From Rhizobium leguminosarum (lineage in GTDB: Bacteria > Pseudomonadota > Alphaproteobacteria > Rhizobiales > Rhizobiaceae): a DNA stretch of 64,000 nt. Below the pieces are notes generated by a model, which made no database searches, was not told the DNA's origin, and saw only the letters and a list, made by a program, of their open reading frames with translations. Both the position numbers and the translations under genes were made by a program. Positions 17,582 through 25,351 of this stretch are shown here, piece after piece (within the stretch, counting starts at the first letter, position 1; every line of letters starts with the position of its first letter). The stretch lies in the NCBI RefSeq assembly GCF_002953715.1, contig NZ_CP025012.1, forward strand, positions 1,488,001 to 1,552,000, read 5' to 3'.

Positions 17582-18170
17582 GGTCTTGACCTCGTGTTGG
17601 CGCCCGGTCCCCGCGACCGGGGCGCAAAATTCCTATCCGGCGGCACTTTGTCGTCGCGCAGCCAGTCTCGTTTCCGTATCGTGACAGGGGTGTCATCCGG
17701 AGATGATCTTCCTGTATCTTGTGGTGATGGTGGCTGCAAACACTAAATATAGTATTAACAGCTTATTATCGCCAGCCCCGATGTCACTTTTTTTGGAGGC
17801 TGAAAACCGCGCAAAAATCCTGTCGGGCCTGAACCGTTCCCGGTCCATCGCCCTGATTCCGCGTCCTAATTTTCAAAAGGGAACCGGGCTCGTTACCTCC
17901 GGTCCTGTCGCCGCCGCAACATCAGGAATAGTAAAGTTTGAAACAGCTGATTCCGTCAAGGGCTGGCTTTTAATTGATTGCTAACCACAACATGTTGTGG
18001 ATGCGCCTGTGGAGATTGGGGAAAGCCGGGGAGCGCTGATATTACAATGGCTTGCAGGTGTTGCCGGCTAAGGAAAAGGTCGGAACGGCAAAAAAGCGTC
18101 CTGCGGCAAATCTTGTGATGGCAATTCTGACGCAAATGGGCATGGCGATTCGCAGAGGAAATCAGGGCTC
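17582..18170. other. Long intergenic region upstream of nrdJ
   Basis: 589 bases with no convincing gene. It holds the candidate NrdR boxes (17709-17755) and a perfect 16-bp palindrome CCACAACATGTTGTGG at 17985-18000 followed by TGTGGA repeats. I looked for a cobalamin riboswitch core and did not see one. The AT-rich block at 17735-17800 is a plausible promoter area for nrdJ on the minus strand. Confidence 0.5.
17709..17755 (-). promoter_or_regulatory. Pair of candidate NrdR boxes
   Basis: ACACTAAATATAGTAT (17740-17755) fits the palindromic NrdR box (ACACWATATATWGTGT) at most positions. A weaker site TTCCTGTATCTTGTGG lies at 17709-17724, starting exactly 31 bases away, which is the usual distance between paired NrdR boxes (same face of the helix). 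NrdR represses ribonucleotide reductase genes, and alphaproteobacterial nrdJ is a known type of target. The assignment is by eye. Confidence 0.55.
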
Positions 18171-18761
18171 TTAAATCGCATCGATGGCGATGGTAACGAT
18201 GGCGACGCCAATCGGCCTGTTCTCTTCGTCCATGACGACGAAGCTCGCCTGCGTTTCGAGATTCTGGGTGGATTCGTTGCGTTCGGCCCGGTCGATGAAG
18301 ATCTCCCGGGAGCTGTTGGCGAAGGTTCTGAGGTATTTCTCCTCGTCGCCCTGCCAATAGTCGGCGGTGATGGTGCTCTGCCCGACATTCAGCCCATGCG
18401 AGTCGGTGACGAAAAATTCGACGATCACCCCTTGCGAGGCGTCCTGCCTGGCTTTCAGATAGTGCGACACGGATTTGTCGAGCAGCAGCGTGACCATGTG
18501 CAGGTGGTGCTGATCGACCTCCGACCGGTAGGTCTCGTCGAGCACCCGCATATCCATTTCGCTGACATCGCCGAATTTCGCGTTCTGTTCGGCAATGGCG
18601 TTCAGCACCAATGGTGTCTCCACTATCGGTCGGATCCGCTTCTCGACGTAATCGCGCACGAGGGGAATATAGGCAGGCTCAGAGTGGACGGGCATCAGCG
18701 GAAACAGAAAGGTCGCCAGCCCGACGGTCACAACCGCTCCGATATGCCCCCACCGCGCCAT
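18171..18761 (-). CDS. Exported PDC/Cache-like sensor domain protein
   Basis: A 196-residue protein with an N-terminal signal segment (GAVVTVGLATFLFPLMPVHS). The rest looks like a single Cache (PDC) domain: long first helix with VRDYVEKRIRPIVE, then a strand pair FVTDSHGLNVGQST and DYWQGDEEKY (the typical D-Y-W-Q-G-D motif), then ASFVVMDEENRPIGVAIVTI. Normally this domain is the extracellular part of kinases or chemoreceptors. Here nothing follows it, so it may be a stand-alone ligand-binding protein. The ligand is unknown. Confidence 0.7.
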   Translation of the reverse strand: MARWGHIGAVVTVGLATFLFPLMPVHSEPAYIPLVRDYVEKRIRPIVETPLVLNAIAEQNAKFGDVSEMDMRVLDETYRSEVDQHHLHMVTLLLDKSVSHYLKARQDASQGVIVEFFVTDSHGLNVGQSTITADYWQGDEEKYLRTFANSSREIFIDRAERNESTQNLETQASFVVMDEENRPIGVAIVTIAIDAI

Positions 18762-18827
18762 CTTGTTTCCTTATATCGCATCGTTTGTTGCACGCTTTAA
18801 GCGCAATTTGATGCGATTCGCAGCTTC

Positions 18828-18932
18828 TTACAGCGCCGCGCGTCTTCTTTAGACGCGCTAAGGACGCTGTAACACTTAGAATTGCTGCATAATTTTATCC
18901 TTGAATCGATTCCGATTTAAGGCGTTATGCAG
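18828..18932 (-). repeat. RIME-like intergenic mosaic element, copy B
   Basis: Inverted copy of the element at 179-281. Reverse-complemented, it aligns over its whole length with small gaps, including both palindromes (GCGCGTCT-TCTTT-AGACGCGC and CTGCATAAC...AAATCG-GAAT-CGATT...AATTATGCAG). It fills most of the gap between the Cache protein and gpt. The two copies could recombine to invert 18.7 kb, including nrdJ and the homogentisate genes. Confidence 0.8.
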
Positions 18933-19057
18933 TGTTTATGCGAATAAGATAAAATAGATGTGCAGATCCCGATAGCGGATTCAGAAAACCTCGCCGACAA
19001 AATCTGGAACAATTTCAAGTGGTAAATGCGAAGGTTGCGCGTTGCGATCGGTGGCGA

Positions 19058-19552
19058 TCAGCGCGCGCCCTTGGCGATCGGCTCCTGATAGGTGAAGCCC
19101 ATGTCCCAGGGGAAGTAGATCCAGGTATCCTGGCTCACCTCGGTGATGAAAGTGTCGACGGTCGGCACGCCCTTCGGCTTGGCATAGACGCAGGCGAAAT
19201 GTGCCTTCGGCAGCATGGCGCGCACCTGTGCGGCGGTCTTGCCGGTATCCGTCAGGTCGTCGACGACGAGCACGCCTTCGCCGCCATTTTCCTGAAGTTC
19301 GGGTGCTATTCCCTTGAGCAGCACCATGTCACCCTGGTTCACATAGTCATGATAGGACGCGACGCAGACGGTCTCGATCAGCCGGATGTTCAGTTCGCGC
19401 GAGATGATCGCTGCCGGAACGAGGCCGCCGCGGGTGATGCAGACGATCGCCTTGAACGTCTGACCAAGGCCCGCAAGCCGCCAGGCAAGCGCGCGCGCAT
19501 CGCGGTGGAACTGATCCCAGGAAACGGGAAAGGCTTTATCGGGAAGTGACAT
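19058..19552 (-). CDS. gpt: Xanthine phosphoribosyltransferase
   Basis: Purine salvage enzyme joining xanthine or guanine to PRPP. The 164-residue protein has the PRPP-binding loop [13 protein letters not shown] near residues 92-104 and an early [10 protein letters not shown] loop near 38-47. The start [26 protein letters not shown] is typical of the family and follows GGAGCAGCCCG; upstream in-frame codons look non-coding. It lies head to tail with the Usp gene and about 180 bases from it, so it is probably separately controlled. Confidence 0.92.
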   Translation of the reverse strand: MSLPDKAFPVSWDQFHRDARALAWRLAGLGQTFKAIVCITRGGLVPAAIISRELNIRLIETVCVASYHDYVNQGDMVLLKGIAPELQENGGEGVLVVDDLTDTGKTAAQVRAMLPKAHFACVYAKPKGVPTVDTFITEVSQDTWIYFPWDMGFTYQEPIAKGAR

Positions 19553-19732
19553 CGGGCTGCTCCGCGGCATGAAAAAACGACACGCCGTTTGCCGGCGACC
19601 GGACGGGCTTGAAGCGGCGATTGGCAAAACGCAAATCGCGCAGCCGGAACTGCGCGAGATGGGCCGAGGCTCGAAGCTGTCATCGGTCGCCGCAATTAGC
19701 GGGATTTGCCGGCAAAAGGCAAGAGCAGCCAA

Positions 19733-20575
19733 TCAACGCGATAACAGGGTCAGCGCCGTCATCGATTGCAGCAGGGTCTTGGTCGTGCCGCCGAAGATCA
19801 TCTGCCAGAGCCAGGAATGCGTATAGGCGCCCATGACGAGAAGATCGATGCTGCTGTCCGAAAGCCTGTTTTCGATGACATGCGATGCGCTCTTGTCGAC
19901 ACTTTGCGCCGTCGAAAGCGTCGTCTTCACGCCATGACGCGCAAGCGTCGCGGCAATGTCGCCACCAGCGGTCAGCGGCGATTGCAGCGCCGTGTCGGCC
20001 GGATCGACCGAAAAGATCTCCACCTCGGCGGCGGCTTTGAGGATCGGCAGCGCGTCGAAGGTTGCGCGCGCGGCCTCCTTCGAGCCGTTCCAGGCGATCA
20101 GCACGCGCTTGATCGGCTTCGGCTGGCGGATGATATAGGGGATCATCAGCACCGGCCGGCCGCTTTCGAAGAGGAAACTGTCGACGTCGACGTGGCTGTC
20201 GGAAGGTCTGGCCGGGTCGGCCTGCGATGCGATCAAGAGATCGGCGCTGCGCGCACTTTCGATCAGCGGTGCGGAGCCGTATCCGGTTGATGTGGCAAAG
20301 CTGCGCCATTCGAAGGAGGCGCCTGATGCTTCCGCTTTCGCCCTGAAGATGCGCTCAACCGCAATCGTTTCGCTATGCGCCATGTCCTGCAGCGCCTGCA
20401 CGGCGACGGGATCGGGGATTTCCATCGGCGCCACCAGCGGCACGGCGGAGATGATTTCGGCATGCAGGCCGATCACATGGGCGCCGCTTTCGGCGGCGAT
20501 GGCAAAGGCGAAATCGGCAACCGCGCCGCTATTGTCTGATGTATCGAGAATGGCAAGAATAGTTTTGTAAGACAT
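19733..20575 (-). CDS. Universal stress protein with two Usp domains
   Basis: A 280-residue cytoplasmic protein built as a tandem of Usp domains. The first starts at residue 1 with YKTILAILDTSDNSG. The second starts near 155 with KRVLIAWNGSKEAARA and ends with the ATP-binding type motif LVMGAYTHSWLWQMIFGGTT near residue 260. That G-x2-G-x9-G(S/T) motif suggests nucleotide binding. AAGGAGAATTGAT precedes the ATG at 20575. A role in stress survival is known for the family in general, not specifically here. Confidence 0.88.
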   Translation of the reverse strand: MSYKTILAILDTSDNSGAVADFAFAIAAESGAHVIGLHAEIISAVPLVAPMEIPDPVAVQALQDMAHSETIAVERIFRAKAEASGASFEWRSFATSTGYGSAPLIESARSADLLIASQADPARPSDSHVDVDSFLFESGRPVLMIPYIIRQPKPIKRVLIAWNGSKEAARATFDALPILKAAAEVEIFSVDPADTALQSPLTAGGDIAATLARHGVKTTLSTAQSVDKSASHVIENRLSDSSIDLLVMGAYTHSWLWQMIFGGTTKTLLQSMTALTLLSR

Positions 20576-20683
20576 ATCAATTCTCCTTGCGCTGAAATGG
20601 CGTGCGCCAGGGAAGGAATGCACCGGACCCTTCTGCTGTTCCTTGATGGGGATCAAGGATGGCCCTGAGTTCCGGCGTTGCCC

Positions 20684-21460
20684 TCAAGCCTCGGCAGAAT
20701 GGTTTTCGGCGATGTCCTTCCTTTGGCGGATGGCGTCGATCATCTCCTGGACTTCGGTGCCTGCCGCATCGATTGCCGCCTGCGAGCGGCCACGCACGAC
20801 GATCTCGGTCGAGAATTTCTGGCCGACATAGCGCGGGTAGGAGCCGATGCTGGTTTCCGGATGGGCCTTCTGGATCGCGGTCAAGGGCGTGCCGATCTCG
20901 CCTTCGCCGTAAGGGCAGGCGATGGCGAGCGAGAGCACCGGCGTGCCGCTCCGAAGCGTCGGCAGCACATTGTCGACCATCGCCTGGAAGACCTGCGGCA
21001 CGCCGGCCATGACGTAGACGTTGCCGATGATGAAGCCGGGCGCGGTCGAGACCGGATTGGCGATATGCACAACCCCGCGCGGCATGCGCGCCATGCGCTG
21101 GCGCGCCTCGGTGAATTCCATCTCGCGGCGCCGGTACATCTCGGCAAGCAGCGTCATTGCCGCTTCGTCATATTCGCAGGGCACGCCGAAAGCCTTTGAG
21201 ATGGCATCGGCGGTGATGTCGTCATGCGTCGGCCCGATACCGCCCGAGGTGAAGACGTAATCATATTTGCCGCGAAGCGCGTTCAGCGCCTCGACGATCG
21301 CCTCCTCGTCGTCGGCGACGATGCGCACCTCCTTGAGGTCGATGCCGGAAAGGGTGAGCAGGTCGGCGAGGTGGCCGATATTTTTGTCCTTGGTGCGGCC
21401 GGAAAGAAGTTCGTCGCCGATGGCGAGCATGGCGGCGGTGACGACGATGTCTTGGCTCAT
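20684..21460 (-). CDS. MoaB/CinA-type molybdopterin-binding domain protein
   Basis: A 258-residue protein with the MoCF_biosynth fold over its first 170 residues (AMLAIGDELLSGRTKDKN, then FTSGGIGPTHDDIT, the GGIGPT.DD motif). It lacks the C-terminal CinA amidohydrolase domain, so it corresponds to the short CinA-like (COG1058) proteins, some of which are ADP-ribose or FAD pyrophosphatases. A molybdenum cofactor role is possible but not shown by context. The start at 21460 gives MSQDIVVTAAMLAIG; longer readings cross non-coding sequence. Confidence 0.82.
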   Translation of the reverse strand: MSQDIVVTAAMLAIGDELLSGRTKDKNIGHLADLLTLSGIDLKEVRIVADDEEAIVEALNALRGKYDYVFTSGGIGPTHDDITADAISKAFGVPCEYDEAAMTLLAEMYRRREMEFTEARQRMARMPRGVVHIANPVSTAPGFIIGNVYVMAGVPQVFQAMVDNVLPTLRSGTPVLSLAIACPYGEGEIGTPLTAIQKAHPETSIGSYPRYVGQKFSTEIVVRGRSQAAIDAAGTEVQEMIDAIRQRKDIAENHSAEA

Positions 21461-21551
21461 GGGATGTTCCGTGATCTGAGGCTGGTGAATAGGTAGTGCC
21501 GTTCGGCCGCTTTGCAAACAGCCAGAGCATGATGCCGAAAAGTGCAAGCGG

Positions 21552-21602
21552 GAACAGCATTCAGATTTCAGGCCGAGCCAGCCGGAAATCTGAATGCTGT
21601 TC
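21552..21602. repeat. 18-bp perfect inverted repeat
   Basis: GAACAGCATTCAGATTTC (21552-21569) and its exact complement GAAATCTGAATGCTGTTC (21585-21602) with a 15-base loop. Just before it, AGCATGATGCCGAAAAGTG is another common rhizobial intergenic motif. It lies between divergent genes (258-residue MoaB-like protein and wrbA), so a terminator role is unlikely; a dispersed mosaic repeat is more likely. Confidence 0.7.
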
Positions 21603-21760
21603 GGCGATACCTTCATTTTTGCTGAAATGAAAACGCAAGTGAATTTTCGTCTACGGATGCTGAACACTGAGTTCTTCAAGGCATGGCTGTGTTCGGAAAT
21701 AGGCGCTGATAGAACTCCCTCGGTCACGAAATTCAACCAGTGCTCCAAGGGAGATTGAAG

Positions 21761-22357
21761 ATGGCGAAGGTTCTCGTCCTTTATTATTCGGCTTACGGCC
21801 ATATCGAAACCATGGCCTACGCCGTTGCCGAAGGCGCGAAGTCGGCCGGTGCCGACGTCACCGTCAAGCGCGTTCCGGAACTGGTTCCGGAAGATGTCGC
21901 CAAGGCTTCCTATTACAAGGTCGATCAGGCGGCTCCGATCGCCACCGTCGACGAACTGGCCGACTATGATGCGATCATCGTCGGTGCCGGCACCCGTTTC
22001 GGCACGGTCGCCTCGCAGATGCGCAATTTCTGGGATCAGACGGGCGGCCTCTGGTTCGCCGGCAAGCTCGTCGGCAAGCTCGGTTCGGCCTTCACCTCTT
22101 CGGCCACCCAGCACGGCGGCCAGGAATCGACCATCCTCGGCTTCATCCCCACCTTCCTGCACCAGGGCATGGTCGTTGCCGGCCTGCCTTATGCCTTCCA
22201 GGGCCAGATGGGCACCGAGGAAGTCAAGGGCGGCTCGCCCTACGGCGCTTCCACCATCACCAATGGCGACGGCTCGCGCCAGCCTTCCGAGATCGAGTTG
22301 GAAGGCGCGAAATACCAGGGCGCCCATGTCGCCAAGCTGGCCGCCAAGCTCGCCTGA
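21761..22357 (+). CDS. wrbA: NAD(P)H:quinone oxidoreductase, WrbA type
   Basis: A 198-residue FMN flavoprotein of the flavodoxin-like WrbA family that reduces quinones by two electrons and protects against redox cycling. Visible are the FMN phosphate loop [14 protein letters not shown] (residues 5-18), the [23 protein letters not shown] segment (about 77-99) and [10 protein letters not shown] near 113. AAGGGAGATTGAAG precedes ATG 21761. A strong terminator follows at 22378. Confidence 0.95.
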   Translation: MAKVLVLYYSAYGHIETMAYAVAEGAKSAGADVTVKRVPELVPEDVAKASYYKVDQAAPIATVDELADYDAIIVGAGTRFGTVASQMRNFWDQTGGLWFAGKLVGKLGSAFTSSATQHGGQESTILGFIPTFLHQGMVVAGLPYAFQGQMGTEEVKGGSPYGASTITNGDGSRQPSEIELEGAKYQGAHVAKLAAKLA

Positions 22358-22377
22358 TCTTTGAGGCTGGAATGATG

Positions 22378-22413
22378 AAGGCGCGGCGGGCGTGGACTCG
22401 CCGCGCCTTTTTT
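22378..22413 (+). terminator. Intrinsic terminator after wrbA
   Basis: AAGGCGCGGCG (22378-22388) pairs perfectly with CGCCGCGCCTT (22399-22409), loop of 10, followed by T residues to 22413. It lies 20 bases after the wrbA stop. Confidence 0.9.
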
Positions 22414-22566
22414 GTCCATAGACAGACTGGCGGCCCTTGATCGGCGGCGGCTTTCGAGAGGATGCTTGACCGATCATTCATCGGTGCTGCCGGCCAAAAC
22501 AGGCACGATTTTTACGCCTCCCGGCTCTTCCCATCGCCCATGGCGCAAGATATTGAAAACGCGAGC

Positions 22567-22651
22567 GCGGGCGTGGCGAAACTGGTAGACGCAAGGGACT
22601 TAAAATCCCTCGGCCTTGGCTGTACGGGTTCGACCCCCGTCGCCCGCACCA
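22567..22651 (+). tRNA. tRNA-Leu (anticodon TAA)
   Basis: An 85-nt class II tRNA. Acceptor GCGGGCG pairs with CGCCCGC (22641-22647). The D-loop has ACTGGTAGACG. The anticodon stem GGGAC/TCCC encloses TAA, and a long variable arm follows. The T-arm ACGGGTTCGACCCCCGT is complete and ACCA is encoded at 22648-22651. Confidence 0.95.
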
Positions 22652-22784
22652 CAACTATCCTGTTTGAATTTGTCCGTATCTGCGCGTAAAAGCGTGTTTT
22701 TGCTTGACAATGGCATTTTCGATGCAAGGATTGCGCCGCGACAGTAGGGCGGTTGAGTAAGTATTGTCTTGTGGGAGTAAGACG

Positions 22785-22916
22785 ATGGTTTACGATTGGA
22801 ATGGGACTAGGGTTCGGCGCATCCGGATCTTCAAGACCAGCGTCGCACTTGTTCTCGGAACTGCGATAGCTGCGATACCACTGTTCTTCTGGGCAGTGCA
22901 GTTGGGCGATTTCTAA
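22785..22916 (+). CDS. Small single-pass membrane protein (43 residues)
   Basis: Start ATG 22785, stop TAA 22914. A basic N-terminus (VYDWNGTRVRRIRIFK) is followed by one hydrophobic helix, TSVALVLGTAIAAIPLFFWAV, and a short tail. A GGGAGTAAGACG stretch stands before the ATG. TTGACA at 22704-22709 could be a -35 box about 75 bases upstream. The length is small enough that it is easily missed, and the positive-inside helix pattern supports a real membrane peptide. Function unknown. Confidence 0.5.
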   Translation: MVYDWNGTRVRRIRIFKTSVALVLGTAIAAIPLFFWAVQLGDF

Positions 22917-22926
22917 CTCGAGATAA

Positions 22927-23301
22927 TCAGCGTTCTGCGAAGGGAAGCGCGTTTGACGCTTTGGTCTCGCGCCACCTGTTGATCACCCAGCCAGCGAGCA
23001 ACCCGAGGGCAGCGCCCATCGCCTTGATGCCGGCATCGTGCAGGCGCGGATGGCGTGTTGGTGTGAGATACTGCAGATATTCGATGGCGACCGCACCGGC
23101 GATCAGCAGCACCGCCACCATCTTCCACTGTTTGGGATAACCGAGCGCGAAGGCGAGGCCGACCAGAACAAAGGCGCCCCCACGGTCGGTATCGACCGTC
23201 GTCATCGTTTCCGGCCTCAGCCCGATCGGCGAAACGGTGACGAAGAGGATGAGGGCGAGCAGCAGCCAGGCGAGCGGTCTTGCGAATTTGAAGATCATCA
23301 T
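22927..23301 (-). CDS. VanZ-like membrane protein
   Basis: A 124-residue integral membrane protein with three to four hydrophobic segments (about 8-25, 45-60, 64-80, 95-112). The first loop has VTVSPIGLRPE and the third helix IEYLQYLTPTRHPRLHDAGIKAMGAALG, which follows the VanZ-like pattern of E-x2-Q...R-x2-D-x3-N/K-x2-G. VanZ-like proteins are small envelope proteins linked to glycopeptide tolerance in some bacteria; in alphaproteobacteria the role is unknown. Two ATGs are adjacent at the start. Confidence 0.7.
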   Translation of the reverse strand: MMIFKFARPLAWLLLALILFVTVSPIGLRPETMTTVDTDRGGAFVLVGLAFALGYPKQWKMVAVLLIAGAVAIEYLQYLTPTRHPRLHDAGIKAMGAALGLLAGWVINRWRETKASNALPFAER

Positions 23302-23501
23302 GACTTCATATTAGTGGCCGGGCTTTTCATTGACAGTTAAAATCAGTTCATGTGCCATCAATTTTGCGACTGGCTTAAGAAAGGCTTTCCCCCAGAGCGA
23401 TCCAGCGCTGAAGCGAACTGGAAATGGCTGAAACGGGCTTTCTTTTGTCGATCGGCTCGTGCCATAGCGGCGGTGGCTAATCATGAGAATGGACCACGCC
23501 C

Positions 23502-24752
23502 GTGACGAGACTTGATGTCGAAAGCGCCGAAGAGGCAATGCGCAGCCTGTTTCCGGCAACGCCGCTGCAGCTCAATGATCATCTGTCGGCCCGCTACGGT
23601 GCCGATATCTGGCTGAAGCGCGAGGATCTGTCGCCGGTGCGCTCCTACAAGATCCGCGGGGCCTTCAATTTCTTCCGCAAGGCGATCGGGCAGGGTGCCG
23701 CCGGCAAGACCTTCGTCTGCGCCTCGGCCGGTAATCACGCCCAGGGCTTTGCTTTCGTCTGCCGCCATTTCGGCGTGCCGGGCGTCGTCTTCATGCCGGT
23801 GACGACACCGCAGCAGAAGATCGACAAGACCCGCATGTTCGGCGCCGAATTCATCACCATCCGGCTGTTCGGCGACTTCTTCGACCAGTGCTACCAGGCC
23901 GCCCGCGAACACGTAGAGGCGGTCGGCGGCGTCATGGTGCCGCCCTTCGATCATGCCGACATCATCGAAGGCCAGGCAACCGTCGCCGCCGAAATCATGC
24001 AGCAGCTGCCGAAGGGAACTGTGCCGGACATGGTCGTCCTGCCGGTTGGCGGCGGTGGACTTGCCGCCGGCATCACCGGTTATCTCGACGGCACGGTGCC
24101 GAAATCGGCTTTCGTCTTCACTGAGCCCGCCGGCGCGCCGAGCCTTAAGCGCAGCATCGAGGCGGGCGCGGTAGTGACACTTGCGAAGGTCGACAATTTC
24201 GTCGACGGCGCGGCGGTGGGGCGCATTGGCGACCTGAACTTCGCGGCTCTTCGCGATTTTCCGACAAGCCAAGTGCAACTCATGCCGGAGAACGCCATCT
24301 GCGTCACCATTCAGGAAATGCTGAATGTCGAGGGCGTCGTGCTCGAGCCGGCCGGCGCGCTGTCGCTGACGGCGATCGCCGCGATGGACGGCCAAACAAT
24401 TCGCGGCAAGACCATCGTTGCCGTCGTCTCCGGCGGCAATTTCGATTTCGAGCGTCTGCCTGACGTAAAGGAAAGAGCCATGCGTTACGCAGGGTTGAAG
24501 AAATACTTCATCCTGCGGCTCGCCCAGCGCCCTGGCGCGCTTCGGGATTTCCTCAATCTGCTCGGCCCCGACGACGATATCGCCCGCTTCGAATATCTGA
24601 AGAAATCGGCGCGCAACTTCGGCTCCATCCTGATCGGTATCGAAACCAAGGCGCCTGAGAATTTCGCCCGGCTGATCGGAAATTTCGAAGCAGCCGGCAT
24701 GGGTTACGAGGATATTACCGAAAACGAGATCCTCGCCAACCTGATCATTTGA
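23502..24752 (+). CDS. ilvA: Threonine ammonia-lyase (biosynthetic threonine deaminase)
   Basis: PLP enzyme giving 2-oxobutanoate, the first step to isoleucine. 416 residues. Lysine of the Schiff base lies in SPVRSYKIRGAFNF near 46, the Ser/Gly loop of the cofactor phosphate in PVGGGGLAAG near 187, and SAGNHAQG near 79. The last 80 residues form one ACT-like regulatory region (YFILRLAQRPGALRDFLNLLG), so feedback control is expected but by the short form of the enzyme. The GTG at 23502 begins TRLDVESAEEAM and is the first usable start. Confidence 0.92.
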   Translation: MTRLDVESAEEAMRSLFPATPLQLNDHLSARYGADIWLKREDLSPVRSYKIRGAFNFFRKAIGQGAAGKTFVCASAGNHAQGFAFVCRHFGVPGVVFMPVTTPQQKIDKTRMFGAEFITIRLFGDFFDQCYQAAREHVEAVGGVMVPPFDHADIIEGQATVAAEIMQQLPKGTVPDMVVLPVGGGGLAAGITGYLDGTVPKSAFVFTEPAGAPSLKRSIEAGAVVTLAKVDNFVDGAAVGRIGDLNFAALRDFPTSQVQLMPENAICVTIQEMLNVEGVVLEPAGALSLTAIAAMDGQTIRGKTIVAVVSGGNFDFERLPDVKERAMRYAGLKKYFILRLAQRPGALRDFLNLLGPDDDIARFEYLKKSARNFGSILIGIETKAPENFARLIGNFEAAGMGYEDITENEILANLII

Positions 24753-24789
24753 CTTGGCGATAGCGATGCCGTCGTGCTAAAGGCGGTTC

Positions 24790-25116
24790 ATGGCTTCGTT
24801 CATTTCAAATATCTTTTCGATGTTCTCCGGCGGCGGAAAACCGGCCACGGAAGCGGCAGGCCCTTCGGGCGAGCCGCAGCTCTACGGCGATTGCACGATC
24901 TATGCCGAACCGCGTAGGGAAGGCAGCCAGTATCGCCTTGCCGGCCGCATCGAAAAGAAGGTCGGCGACGAGGTGCTGGTGCGCAATTTCATCCGCGCCG
25001 ATCTGTTTACCTCCTCCGACGATGCGATCGAATGCACGGTGCGCAAGGCGCAGCAAATCATCGATCAGCATGGTTCGTCGCTCTTTGGTGACGGCGAGAA
25101 GCTTCGTCAGGTCTGA
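24790..25116 (+). CDS. HlyU-like transcriptional activator family protein
   Basis: A 108-residue protein. A short N-terminus (MASFISNIFSMFSGGG) leads to the HlyU/COG5453 core (about residues 28-100): YGDCTIYAEPRREGSQYRLAGRIEK and VRNFIRADLFTSSDDAIECTVRKAQQIIDQHG. The family is named after a Vibrio haemolysin activator, but the alphaproteobacterial members have no proven target. It lies 37 bases after ilvA on the same strand and may be cotranscribed. Confidence 0.8.
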   Translation: MASFISNIFSMFSGGGKPATEAAGPSGEPQLYGDCTIYAEPRREGSQYRLAGRIEKKVGDEVLVRNFIRADLFTSSDDAIECTVRKAQQIIDQHGSSLFGDGEKLRQV

Positions 25117-25351
25117 ATCGGGATCCGGGCATAGGTCCCTGATAGCGGCTGCAACTATTCCTGTGTGTGACCCGGGGCCCTCCAGCGAGCGCGTTCTCAC
25201 TCACGCAATCTTAAAGGATTGCGGTGAAAGGTATCGCCTGCAGGATTTGCAGGACACCCCCAGTGTTTGACTGTTTCGGACGATTGACCAAAGCATTCGC
25301 TGTCGCGATCACCGCGCCAGCAGGAGGCCGAACGTCCGGAGCCGAGGTCTC

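Noticed and set aside
16043..17746. 567-codon open frame on the plus strand
   Set aside because: Also antisense to nrdJ, same shadow composition, no ribosome site or motif.
17582..18170. Cobalamin riboswitch upstream of nrdJ
   Set aside because: A B12-dependent enzyme suggested it, but I found no B12-box-like core or matching stems in this gap.
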